The notes below the pieces were generated by a model. That model was not told where the DNA came from. It searched no databases and worked only from the letters and a program-made list of their open reading frames with translations. Made by a program: the position numbers and the translations under genes. Positions 1 to 8,383 of a DNA stretch of 64,000 nt are shown here, one piece after another (within the stretch, counting starts at the first letter, position 1; every line of letters starts with the position of its first letter). Origin of the DNA: an uncultured Eubacterium sp. Lineage in GTDB: Bacteria > Bacillota > Clostridia > Lachnospirales > Lachnospiraceae. The stretch is taken from contig CAJUIL010000005.1 of the NCBI GenBank assembly GCA_910586225.1, forward strand, positions 1 to 64,000, given 5' to 3'.

Positions 1-605
1 TTTTGCTGACGGGTGAAATATCGGATGAATTGTTTGGATATAAATATACAGATTTCGCACCAGATGCAGCGGCGTTTCAGACAGAGGCGCAAAAACGGAT
101 CCGGGAGCTGCATATGTATGACGTTCTTCGTGCCGACCGCTGTATCTCCGTAAATTCGCTGGAAGCAAGAGTTCCATTTGGGGATTTGGATTTTGTAAAA
201 TATGTGATGTCCGTAAATCCGGAATTAAAAATTAACACTTATGGAAAAGGGAAATATCTGCTGCGCCGCGCATTTGAAGATGGTGATTATTTGCCAAAAG
301 AGATTTTGTGGAGGGAGAAAGCAGCGTTTTCAGACGCGGTCGGACATTCCATGGTAGATTATTTAAAGGAGTATGCGGAGTGTAAGTATACAGATAAAGA
401 GTGTGAAAGTTTGTGTGAAAAATATGCGTATGCCAGACCGTTTACTAAAGAATCCTTATTATACAGAGAGATTTTTGAATCCTATTATCCGGGGCAGGCG
501 CAGATGGTTGCCGGTTACTGGATGCCCAACAAGGAATGGGAGGGCTGCGATGTGAAAGATCCTTCTGCACGAGCGCTGTCAAACTATGGAGACAGCGGGA
601 AATAG
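1..605 (+). CDS. asnB: asparagine synthase (glutamine-hydrolysing), C-terminal part, cut by window edge
   Basis: The first base falls inside the gene, so only about 200 C-terminal residues are visible. They belong to the ATP-dependent synthetase half of class II glutamine amidotransferase asparagine synthases: the motif LTGEISDELFGY (pyrophosphate-loop region), then RADRCISVNSLEARVPFGD and KYLLRRAFE, which line the AMP-aspartate site. The enzyme makes asparagine from aspartate, glutamine and ATP in the cytoplasm. The N-terminal glutaminase domain with the catalytic Cys must lie upstream of the window. The C-terminus ends normally with TAG at 603-605. It sits 40 bases before pyrG on the same strand and could be co-transcribed. 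The family call is secure; the choice of asnB over other asparagine synthase paralogues is by resemblance. Confidence 0.9.
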   Translation, partial: LLTGEISDELFGYKYTDFAPDAAAFQTEAQKRIRELHMYDVLRADRCISVNSLEARVPFGDLDFVKYVMSVNPELKINTYGKGKYLLRRAFEDGDYLPKEILWREKAAFSDAVGHSMVDYLKEYAECKYTDKECESLCEKYAYARPFTKESLLYREIFESYYPGQAQMVAGYWMPNKEWEGCDVKDPSARALSNYGDSGK

Positions 606-645
606 AATTTTTAGATAAGCGGTGGAATTTGAGTAAGGAAGCAAA

Positions 646-2289
646 ATGATTATGACAAAATACATATTTGTGACCGGAGGTGTGGTATCCGGTCTGGGAA
701 AAGGGATAACGGCTGCTTCTCTTGGACGTCTCTTAAAGGCGAGAGGATTGAAGATAGCGGCTCAGAAGTTAGATCCATATATTAACGTAGATCCTGGCAC
801 CATGAATCCTTATCAGCATGGCGAGGTATATGTGACCGAGGATGGAGCTGAAACAGATTTGGATTTGGGGCATTATGAAAGGTTTATTGATGAAGATTTG
901 AATCAGTATTCTAATCTGACCACAGGAAAAGTCTACTGGAATGTACTGAATAAGGAACGAAGAGGAGAATACCTTGGTTCTACGGTTCAGGTAATCCCAC
1001 ATATTACGAATGAAATTAAGGAATTTGTGTATCGTGTCGGGCAAAAGGCGGAAGCGGATGTGGTGATTACGGAAATAGGAGGGACCATTGGCGATATCGA
1101 ATCACAGCCTTTTGTAGAGGCGGTACGTCAGATCTCTCTGGAAGTGGGCAAAGAGAACAGCCTGTTTATTCATGTGACACTGGTTCCGTACTTAAGCGGC
1201 TCCGGCGAGCATAAATCAAAACCGACGCAGCATTCGGTAAAAGAACTCTGCGGGATGGGCATTCACCCGGATATCATTGTTCTGCGTTCCGACAAGCCGT
1301 TAGGGGAAGCTGTTTTTCAGAAAATTTCTCTTTTTTGTAATGTAAAGCCGGATTGCGTCATTGAAAACCGGACGCTGGCGAACCTTTATGAAGCGCCTTT
1401 GATGTTAGAGAAGGCGGGTTTTTCTTCTGTTGTGTGCAGGGAACTGAATATGAAAGCGCCAGAACCGGATTTGACAGATTGGGAAGAGATGGTGGAACGT
1501 ATCCGTTTACGATCTGAGGAAGTACACATTGGATTGGTTGGAAAGTATGTAAAACTTCATGACGCGTATTTGTCAGTGGCGGAGGCGATGAATCATGCGG
1601 GATATGAACGGAATACATTCATAAAAATTCACTGGATTGATTCGGAAAATATTACGAAAGAAAATGTCAATGACAGATTAAAAGGAATGAATGGGATTAT
1701 TATTCCGGGCGGATTTGGAAGCCGCGGCATAGAGGGGATGATTTTATCGGCCCAATATGCCCGCGAAAACCAAATACCTTACTTTGGGATTTGCCTTGGT
1801 ATGCAGATTGCGGTCATTGAGTTTGCAAGAAATGTATCTGGAATTGCGGACGCGCATTCAGGGGAATTTGACGAGCAGTGCCATCATAAAGTCATAGGCT
1901 TTATGCCGGGACAGAACGAGGCGCTTGATAAAGGCGGAACTCTGCGCCTTGGAAGCTGTCCCTGCAGGATTAAGCCGGGAACAAAAATGGAGCAATGCTA
2001 TGGCGCAGGGATGATATATGAGCGTCATCGTCATCGCTATGAATTTAATAATCAGTATCGTAAAGAATTGTCCGAAGCCGGGCTTGTGATCAGCGGGACA
2101 TCGCCTGACGACAGACTGGTCGAAACGGTAGAGCTGCGCGGGCATCCTTTTTTTGTAGGCGTGCAGTTCCATCCGGAATTTAAAAGCCGTCCGAACCAGC
2201 CGCATCCATTGTTTCAAAGCTTCATTGCAGCTGCTTTAGATCAGGCGGGGAGCCGCGGCTGCGCTTTTTGTGCGGAATGCGCTGTATAG
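646..2289 (+). CDS. pyrG: CTP synthase (glutamine-hydrolysing)
   Basis: This 547-residue protein has the usual CTP synthase length. The N-terminal amidoligase domain opens with TKYIFVTGGVVSGLGKGI and contains KLDPYINVDPGTMNPYQHGE. The C-terminal class I glutaminase carries the nucleophile in FGICLGMQ (Cys383) and the His-x-Glu pair in QFHPEF (His509, Glu511). It converts UTP, ATP and glutamine into CTP in the cytoplasm. ATG at 646 follows an AAGGAAG ribosome binding site; a second in-frame ATG at 652 is possible. The 3' end overlaps the upstream extension of the carA frame, and the true carA start follows after 19 bases, so pyrG-carA-carB is probably one operon. Confidence 0.97.
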   Translation: MIMTKYIFVTGGVVSGLGKGITAASLGRLLKARGLKIAAQKLDPYINVDPGTMNPYQHGEVYVTEDGAETDLDLGHYERFIDEDLNQYSNLTTGKVYWNVLNKERRGEYLGSTVQVIPHITNEIKEFVYRVGQKAEADVVITEIGGTIGDIESQPFVEAVRQISLEVGKENSLFIHVTLVPYLSGSGEHKSKPTQHSVKELCGMGIHPDIIVLRSDKPLGEAVFQKISLFCNVKPDCVIENRTLANLYEAPLMLEKAGFSSVVCRELNMKAPEPDLTDWEEMVERIRLRSEEVHIGLVGKYVKLHDAYLSVAEAMNHAGYERNTFIKIHWIDSENITKENVNDRLKGMNGIIIPGGFGSRGIEGMILSAQYARENQIPYFGICLGMQIAVIEFARNVSGIADAHSGEFDEQCHHKVIGFMPGQNEALDKGGTLRLGSCPCRIKPGTKMEQCYGAGMIYERHRHRYEFNNQYRKELSEAGLVISGTSPDDRLVETVELRGHPFFVGVQFHPEFKSRPNQPHPLFQSFIAAALDQAGSRGCAFCAECAV

Positions 2290-2308
2290 CAGGAGGGAAA
2301 GTGCATAT

Positions 2309-3418
2309 ATGATGAAAAGATTTGACAGAAAGCTGATTTTGTCCGATGGCAGCGAATACTGTGGATATGGGTTTGGTTCTAAGCTTGAAAAAATTACGGA
2401 AATTGTATTCAATACTTCTCCGGTAGGATATCAGGAAATCCTGTCTGATCCATCCTATACTTACCAGACGGTAGTGATGGCATATCCCTTGGTTGGCAAT
2501 TACGGAATGGCAGAAGATGATTTCGAAACGGATCTTCCAACGATCGGCGGATTGGCGGTACGAGATTATAACGGCCAGCCATCCAATTTCCGCAGTAAAT
2601 ATACCTTATCGGAAATTATGGAGAAATATAACATACCGGGCATCTATGGAATGGATACTAGAAAACTGGTTCGTTCCATACGTGACCTTGGAAGTCGCAA
2701 GGCATTACTCACAGATATTGGAACATCTATGCAGGAGGGGCTTCACAGACTGGAGTTATATAATATTCCGCGGGACGCTGTGGCGCAGGTAAGCTGTAAG
2801 AAAATCCAATATTATACTGTGCCGGATGCAAAGTATCATGTGGCCGCCATTGACTGTGGAATGAAGCGGAATATTGTGAGAGCTTTCAACAAGAGAGGAT
2901 GCAGTGTGACAGCCTTTCCGTGGAATGCCTCTGTGCAGGAGATAAAAAAGCTGCGGCCGGACGGGGTCTTTTTATCCAATGGACCAGGAAATCCCAAAGA
3001 CGTACAGATGGTTGCAGAATTAGTGAAGGAATTGAAGGGGGAATATCCAATCTTTGGTATCTGCCTTGGACATCAGATTATTTCTCTTGCATATGGAGCT
3101 AGAATATATAAGCTGAGGTTTGGTCACAGAGGAGGGAATCATCCGATAAAAAATTTGCGGACCGGCAAGATAGAGATTACTTCTCAGAACCATTCCTATG
3201 CAGTGGATGAAGCAAGTCTTGCAAATACCCGATTGAAAGTAACACATCGGAATCTGCTGGATCAGACAGTAGAAGGCGTGGCCTGTGAGGAAGACAAGCT
3301 GTTCGGTGTGCAGTATCATCCGGAAAGCGCGCCCGGACCGCAGGACAGCGGTTATCTGTTTGATCAATTTATAAAAATGATGGAGGGGAACAAAGGATGG
3401 CGAAAAGAACGGATTTAA
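2309..3418 (+). CDS. carA: carbamoyl phosphate synthase small (glutaminase) subunit
   Basis: The 369-residue protein is the glutamine-hydrolysing subunit that passes ammonia to CarB for carbamoyl phosphate, the precursor of pyrimidines and arginine. It has the CarA N-terminal domain (LILSDGSEYCGYGFG), the nucleophile-elbow motif FGICLGHQIISLAYG and the HPE triad motif in QYHPESAPGP. The frame is open upstream to 2270 inside pyrG, but ATG 2309 (or the adjacent ATG 2312) lies behind AGGAGGG at 2291-2297 and matches the family N-terminus. Its last 22 bases overlap carB, which indicates translational coupling of the two subunits. Confidence 0.96.
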   Translation: MMKRFDRKLILSDGSEYCGYGFGSKLEKITEIVFNTSPVGYQEILSDPSYTYQTVVMAYPLVGNYGMAEDDFETDLPTIGGLAVRDYNGQPSNFRSKYTLSEIMEKYNIPGIYGMDTRKLVRSIRDLGSRKALLTDIGTSMQEGLHRLELYNIPRDAVAQVSCKKIQYYTVPDAKYHVAAIDCGMKRNIVRAFNKRGCSVTAFPWNASVQEIKKLRPDGVFLSNGPGNPKDVQMVAELVKELKGEYPIFGICLGHQIISLAYGARIYKLRFGHRGGNHPIKNLRTGKIEITSQNHSYAVDEASLANTRLKVTHRNLLDQTVEGVACEEDKLFGVQYHPESAPGPQDSGYLFDQFIKMMEGNKGWRKERI

Positions 3419-6400
3419 AGAAAATACTTGTCATTGGTTCCGGTCCGATTGTGATTGGTCAGGCGGCAGAATTTGACTATGCGGGTACGCAGGCTTGCCT
3501 TGCCTTAAAAGAGGAAGGATACGAGGTTGTGCTGTGTAATTCCAATCCGGCAACGATTATGACAGATGCGGCAGTTGCAGATAAAGTATACATGGAACCG
3601 CTGACACTGGAATATGTGGCGAAGATTGTTCGACATGAACGCCCGGATGCCATTGTGCCGGGGATTGGAGGGCAGACCGGACTAAATCTGGCAATGCAGC
3701 TTGAAAAGAAAGGTATTTTAAAAGAATGTCAGGTGGAGCTTTTGGGAACAAGCAGTGAAAGTATTGAACGGGCGGAAGACAGAGAATTGTTCAAAAAGCT
3801 TTGTGAAGAACTGGAAGAGCCGGTACTTCCGTCTGTTATTGCGAACACGGTGGATGACGCGGTAAGGGCAGCGGAGAAAATCGGATATCCAGTGGTGCTG
3901 CGTCCTGCATTTACCCTTGGAGGAACCGGCGGAGGCTTTGCGGATAACGAGCAGGAATTTATGGGGCTGGTTAAAAACGCCATCGCTCTGTCTCCGGTTC
4001 ATCAGGTATTGATTGAAAAAAGTATCAAAGGCTTTAAGGAAATTGAATACGAAGTGATCCGCGATGCCTTTGATACGGCAATCACAGTCTGCAATATGGA
4101 AAATTTAGACCCGGTGGGAATACACACGGGAGATTCCATTGTGGTATGTCCGTCTCAGACACTGACCAATAAAGAATATCAGATGCTGCGAGACAGCGCT
4201 TTGAAAATCATCCGTGCTTTGAAGGTAGAGGGAGGATGTAACGTGCAGTTTGCGCTTGATCCAGGATCCTTTCAATATTACCTGATAGAAGTTAATCCAC
4301 GAGTCTCCCGTTCTTCAGCCCTTGCGTCGAAGGCGACCGGGTATCCGATTGCAAGAGTTTCGGCAAAAATCAGCGTGGGCATGGCATTGGATGAGATTAT
4401 GCTTGTCAATACGCCGGCTTCTTTTGAACCGGCATTGGATTATGTAGTGACAAAAATGCCGCGCTTTCCATTCGATAAATTTACGGACGCGAATAAGAAG
4501 CTTGGTACGCAGATGAAAGCTACCGGTGAAGTTATGAGTGTAGGCAGGACTTTTGAAGAAAGTCTGTTAAAGGCAATCCGTTCTCTGGAAACGGGTGTGG
4601 ATCATCTTTACATGGAAAAATTCGAAAAAGAGGACGTTGATGTATTGATGAATGATATAAAAATCGGTACCAACGACAGAATTTTTGCGATTGCGCATCT
4701 ATTAAGATCTGGAGCCCGCGTTTCAATAATTTCCAGCCGGTCTGGAATTGATCGCTTTTTCCTCAACAAAATGAAAAAGATTATAGATATGGAAGCAGAA
4801 CTGAAGTCATGTGTGGATGATAGGGAAGCGTTGTATCAGGCAAAGAAAACAGGTTTTTCTGATAAGGCTGTCGCAAGGCTTTGGGATAAGACAGAGGCGG
4901 AAGTTTTCAAATTGCGAAGGAAATACGGCATATTTCCAGTTTATAAAATGATCGATACCTGCGCGTCAGAATTTGAAAGCTATGTACCGTATTTCTATTC
5001 CACTTATGAGGAAGAAAATGAATCGGTAATCGAAAACAGAAAGAAGATCGTTGTTCTTGGCTCTGGGCCAATTCGTATCGGTCAAGGAGTGGAGTTTGAT
5101 TATTCCACGGTGCACGCGGTTAAGACGATCAAAGAAGCCGGGTATGAGGCAATCGTCATCAATAATAACCCGGAAACCGTGTCAACGGACTATACCACAT
5201 CGGATAAGCTGTACTTTGAACCTCTATATGTGGAAGACGTTATGAATGTGATCGAGATGGAAAAGCCAGATGGGATTATTGCGTCTTTGGGCGGTCAAAC
5301 CGCGGTAAATTTGGCGAAGCCGTTGGAAGAACGAGGAGCAAAGATTATCGGCACAGACTGCGCGGCAATCGAGAGGGCTGAAAACAGGGATGTTTTTGAA
5401 AAACTGCTGTCAGAGCTTTCTATCCCACAACCAGAGGGACGGGCTGTGACCAATATAGAAGAAGGTTTAAAAGCGGCGGAGGAAATCGGCTATCCGGTAT
5501 TCATACGTCCAAGCTTCGTGCTTGGCGGAAGGGCTATGCAGATTGTAGCTAAGGAAGAACATCTGCGTCATTATTTAAAAACAGCCGTAGAGATCAATGA
5601 AGATAAACCAGTATTGGTAGATAAATACATCTGTGGCAAGGAAGTAGAAGTTGATGCCATTTGCGATGGTAAGGAGGTATTTGTTCCTGGAATTATGGAA
5701 TTGGTAGAAAGGACCGGCGTTCATTCTGGTGATTCCATCTGTGTATATCCGTCGTTTAGTATATCCGAAAAGGTAAAAGAAACGATTCTGGACTACGCGA
5801 AAAAATTGGGCGTCGGCATCGGCATTGTCGGCCTGTTCAATATTCAGTTTATAGTGGATAAAGAGCAGAATGTATCTATCATTGAGGTGAATCCGCGCTC
5901 TTCGCGAACGGTACCGTTTTTATCAAAAGCAACTGGATATCCGCTGGCTGATATTGCAACAAAGGTCATTCTTGGAAAGGATTTAAAAGCCCAGGGGATT
6001 GATGAGGTATATCCAAAAGAAAAGCAGCGCTGGTATGTAAAAGTACCGGCATTCTCCTTTTCCAAATTGAATGGCATGGATACATACCTTTCACCAGAGA
6101 TGAAATCTACAGGGGAGGCAATCGGATATGATAAAAAGCTTCACAGGGCAATGTATAAGGCCATGATTGCTTCTGGCATTCGTGTGCAGAATTATGGGAC
6201 GGTAATCGTAACGCTTGCAGATGAGGATAAAGAAGAAGCCCTTCCTTTGATCAGGCGTTTCTATGATATGGGCTTTAATATCGAGGCAACCTCTCTTACG
6301 GGAGAGTATCTGAAACAGCATGGAATACGTACCCGTATATTGGGCAAACCATCGGAAGGCAGCGTTGAAATTCTGGATGCAATACGTGCCGGATATGTCA

Positions 6401-6579
6401 GCTATGTTATCAATACGCGTGCAGTCTTTTCCGGCATACATTATGAAGATGGCGCGGCAATCCGAAGTGCGGCAACGCAGAACAATATTACGATGCTTAC
6501 ATCACTGGATACAGTAAGGGTGCTTTTAGATGTTCTGGAGGAGGTAACGATTGGCGTGTCTGCAATAGATGATGAATGA
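3397..6579 (+). CDS. carB: carbamoyl phosphate synthase large subunit
   Basis: This 1060-residue protein is full length for CarB and shows the internal duplication of the family: two ATP-grasp halves, one beginning IGSGPIVIGQAAEFDYAG and the other LGSGPIRIGQGVEFDYS around residue 553. The first half phosphorylates bicarbonate and the second carbamate. Both halves keep the metal-binding segments EVNPRVSRSSALASKATGYP and EVNPRSSRTVPFLSKATGYP. The last 130 residues are the MGS-like allosteric domain. It starts inside the end of carA (22-base overlap) behind a GGAGGGG site. After its stop there is a 111-base gap without a clear terminator before the ECF transporter gene. Confidence 0.97.
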   Translation: MAKRTDLKKILVIGSGPIVIGQAAEFDYAGTQACLALKEEGYEVVLCNSNPATIMTDAAVADKVYMEPLTLEYVAKIVRHERPDAIVPGIGGQTGLNLAMQLEKKGILKECQVELLGTSSESIERAEDRELFKKLCEELEEPVLPSVIANTVDDAVRAAEKIGYPVVLRPAFTLGGTGGGFADNEQEFMGLVKNAIALSPVHQVLIEKSIKGFKEIEYEVIRDAFDTAITVCNMENLDPVGIHTGDSIVVCPSQTLTNKEYQMLRDSALKIIRALKVEGGCNVQFALDPGSFQYYLIEVNPRVSRSSALASKATGYPIARVSAKISVGMALDEIMLVNTPASFEPALDYVVTKMPRFPFDKFTDANKKLGTQMKATGEVMSVGRTFEESLLKAIRSLETGVDHLYMEKFEKEDVDVLMNDIKIGTNDRIFAIAHLLRSGARVSIISSRSGIDRFFLNKMKKIIDMEAELKSCVDDREALYQAKKTGFSDKAVARLWDKTEAEVFKLRRKYGIFPVYKMIDTCASEFESYVPYFYSTYEEENESVIENRKKIVVLGSGPIRIGQGVEFDYSTVHAVKTIKEAGYEAIVINNNPETVSTDYTTSDKLYFEPLYVEDVMNVIEMEKPDGIIASLGGQTAVNLAKPLEERGAKIIGTDCAAIERAENRDVFEKLLSELSIPQPEGRAVTNIEEGLKAAEEIGYPVFIRPSFVLGGRAMQIVAKEEHLRHYLKTAVEINEDKPVLVDKYICGKEVEVDAICDGKEVFVPGIMELVERTGVHSGDSICVYPSFSISEKVKETILDYAKKLGVGIGIVGLFNIQFIVDKEQNVSIIEVNPRSSRTVPFLSKATGYPLADIATKVILGKDLKAQGIDEVYPKEKQRWYVKVPAFSFSKLNGMDTYLSPEMKSTGEAIGYDKKLHRAMYKAMIASGIRVQNYGTVIVTLADEDKEEALPLIRRFYDMGFNIEATSLTGEYLKQHGIRTRILGKPSEGSVEILDAIRAGYVSYVINTRAVFSGIHYEDGAAIRSAATQNNITMLTSLDTVRVLLDVLEEVTIGVSAIDDE

Positions 6580-6690
6580 AGCATAAAAAATTGGTATGGT
6601 CAGTTATTCAAAAGCTGGTACTTTCCATCCGGTCAGATTTGTAATAAATTAGGATTTGGAAATAATAGAAAATAAAAGAAAAGAGGTTGC

Positions 6691-7218
6691 ATGATGAATT
6701 CAAATCTGAAAAAAATGGTTACAGCCGCGTTGTTTGCAGCGCTTGCCTGTGTTGCTACCATGTCTATACGCATCCCGACGCCTGGGACGAATGGTTATAT
6801 CCATCCAGGGGATGCGATTGTGATCCTGTCGGGGATCGTACTCGGCCCGGCTTGGGGGCTGTTGGCGGCAGGCATCGGTTCGGCGCTGGCGGATCTAATA
6901 GGCGGATATTTCTTTTATGTGCCAGTTACGTTTGTGATCAAAGGAGCGGTAGCGTTCTTGGCAGGTGTTATTTATCAGCGGATGGGAAGGACGGCGCGGA
7001 GCCGTTATGCGGCTGTTATCCTTGGCGGCGTGGGCGATATTGCGCTTGTGGCGGGCGGATATTTTCTTTGTGAGTCTGTTGTTTATGGCGCTGCCGCTGC
7101 TGCAAGCGTTCCGGCGAATGTCGTACAGGGAGTGAGCGGGCTGTTGCTCAGTGTTGTGCTGTATCCGGTGCTGTTAAAAGTGCCGGATATCCGCAGGGCG
7201 TGCTGGAAGGCTGAATGA
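6691..7218 (+). CDS. ECF-type transporter S (substrate-binding membrane) component
   Basis: A 175-residue very hydrophobic protein with five or six predicted membrane segments. The N-terminal LKKMVTAALFAALACVATM followed by PTPGTNGYIHPGDAIVIL and GPAWGLLAAGIGSALADL is typical of the PF07155-type S components of energy-coupling factor vitamin importers. It would bind a vitamin or precursor and work with a shared EcfA/A'/T module encoded elsewhere. The substrate cannot be decided from the sequence; the family includes hydroxymethylpyrimidine and other cofactor-precursor transporters, and no recognisable riboswitch lies upstream. ATG 6691 follows AAAGAGG; an ATG one codon earlier is out of frame. 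It converges with the AraC gene, with 29 bases between the stops. Confidence 0.8.
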   Translation: MMNSNLKKMVTAALFAALACVATMSIRIPTPGTNGYIHPGDAIVILSGIVLGPAWGLLAAGIGSALADLIGGYFFYVPVTFVIKGAVAFLAGVIYQRMGRTARSRYAAVILGGVGDIALVAGGYFLCESVVYGAAAAASVPANVVQGVSGLLLSVVLYPVLLKVPDIRRACWKAE

Positions 7219-7247
7219 TCAAAGGCGGCGGCACGCGGGGATATTGT

Positions 7248-8168
7248 TTAATCGGTAAAGTCAGCTGGATGGTCTTCCAGCTGCTTTTCTGCGTAATGGA
7301 CAGCCGATGCTTTATGCGCCCGGTAGTTTTTCGGGCTGATGCCAAATTTCTTTTTAAAGGCTTTGGAAAAATTCAGCTGGTCCTCGTAACCGACAGCCGC
7401 GGAAATTTCCTTGATCGTATCGTTTGTATCGGCCAAAAGGTTTGCTGCCTTATGCAGACGAAATTCGATCAGAAATTTCTGCACGGAAATGCCCAGCTCT
7501 TTTTGGAACGCATGGTTTAAATAGGCGCGGCTGATGCCTAGATGTCCGGCTATGTCGGACACATGGATGCCGTAGCCATGATAATATTTGATATGCTCAA
7601 CTGCCAGCTCTACATAAGCTCTCGTGCCGTAGCTGCCAGTGTCCGGCGTATGTCTGTGGCTTTGCTCATAATGGTCCATCAGACGGGAAAAAAGCATCAG
7701 CATCCATGCTTCCCGGCGCAGGTCGTCTGCGAATGTCAGCGATTTGCAGTCCAGGATGTGGTCTATACAGTCCATGATCGTATCCGGATGCACCGGGGAC
7801 GGAAGGATTCTTGTGCTGCCTAAAAATCCGCACCGGCGGATGATCGTATTTGCGCGTATGCCGTTAAAGCCGATCCAGGCATACTGCCAGGGCTCGGTAG
7901 CGTCTGCGCCATAGGTTACGGCTTCGCCCGGAAGGATTAAAAACATTTGTCCTGCGGTGACCGGGTAATTGCTGCAGTTTTTCAGAGAATAGAAGCCTTT
8001 TCCGGATAAGACGAAATGCAGGATATATTCACTTCGTGTTTTTGTACAGATATGGGAAGGCTCGCACTGTTCTTTTCCGGCGTGTATGAGGCTGATATCC
8101 AGAGAGGTTTCTCTTAAATGCTCCAGGCAGCGGAACGTGACGCTGTCTGTATATTTGATATTGCGCAT
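7248..8168 (-). CDS. AraC family transcriptional regulator
   Basis: This 306-residue protein has an N-terminal cupin-like sugar-sensing domain (YILHFVLSGKGFYSL, then AGQMFLILPGEAVTY and the PWQYAWIGFNG motif common in Firmicutes AraC sensors) and a C-terminal pair of helix-turn-helix motifs (IHVSDIAGHLGISRAYLNHAF and TIKEISAAVGYEDQLNFSKAFKK, ending GISPKNYR). The start at 8168 has an AAAGGAG site 9 bases upstream. It is divergent from the GH36 alpha-galactosidase with a 215-base shared control region, so it most likely activates that gene in response to an alpha-galactoside. The effector is inferred from context only. Confidence 0.92.
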   Translation of the reverse strand: MRNIKYTDSVTFRCLEHLRETSLDISLIHAGKEQCEPSHICTKTRSEYILHFVLSGKGFYSLKNCSNYPVTAGQMFLILPGEAVTYGADATEPWQYAWIGFNGIRANTIIRRCGFLGSTRILPSPVHPDTIMDCIDHILDCKSLTFADDLRREAWMLMLFSRLMDHYEQSHRHTPDTGSYGTRAYVELAVEHIKYYHGYGIHVSDIAGHLGISRAYLNHAFQKELGISVQKFLIEFRLHKAANLLADTNDTIKEISAAVGYEDQLNFSKAFKKKFGISPKNYRAHKASAVHYAEKQLEDHPADFTD

Positions 8169-8265
8169 GGCAGGATTTCTCCTTTGTAATAATAGGTTTT
8201 CATTATAACATAAAATCTATGATTTTTCCATAACGAAAATACCATAAAAACACTGGATTATCCCA

Positions 8266-8294
8266 TTTATAAAAAGTGTTCGATAAAGTATAAT
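8266..8294 (+). promoter_or_regulatory. candidate alpha-galactosidase promoter
   Basis: A perfect TATAAT at 8289-8294 has only a weak -35 candidate (TTTATA, 8266-8271) at 17-base spacing, which fits an activator-dependent promoter next to a divergent AraC gene. AACACT (8249-8254) and AGTGTT (8275-8280) form an inverted pair around the -35 region. No well-formed AraC direct repeat was identified. Confidence 0.4.
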
Positions 8295-8383
8295 AAATAA
8301 CGGGATATATGAACATAAAGGAATGAATGTATCGTCATTTCAGGATTTTATCATAAATAATAAAGCATAGAGGGGGCTGAATC

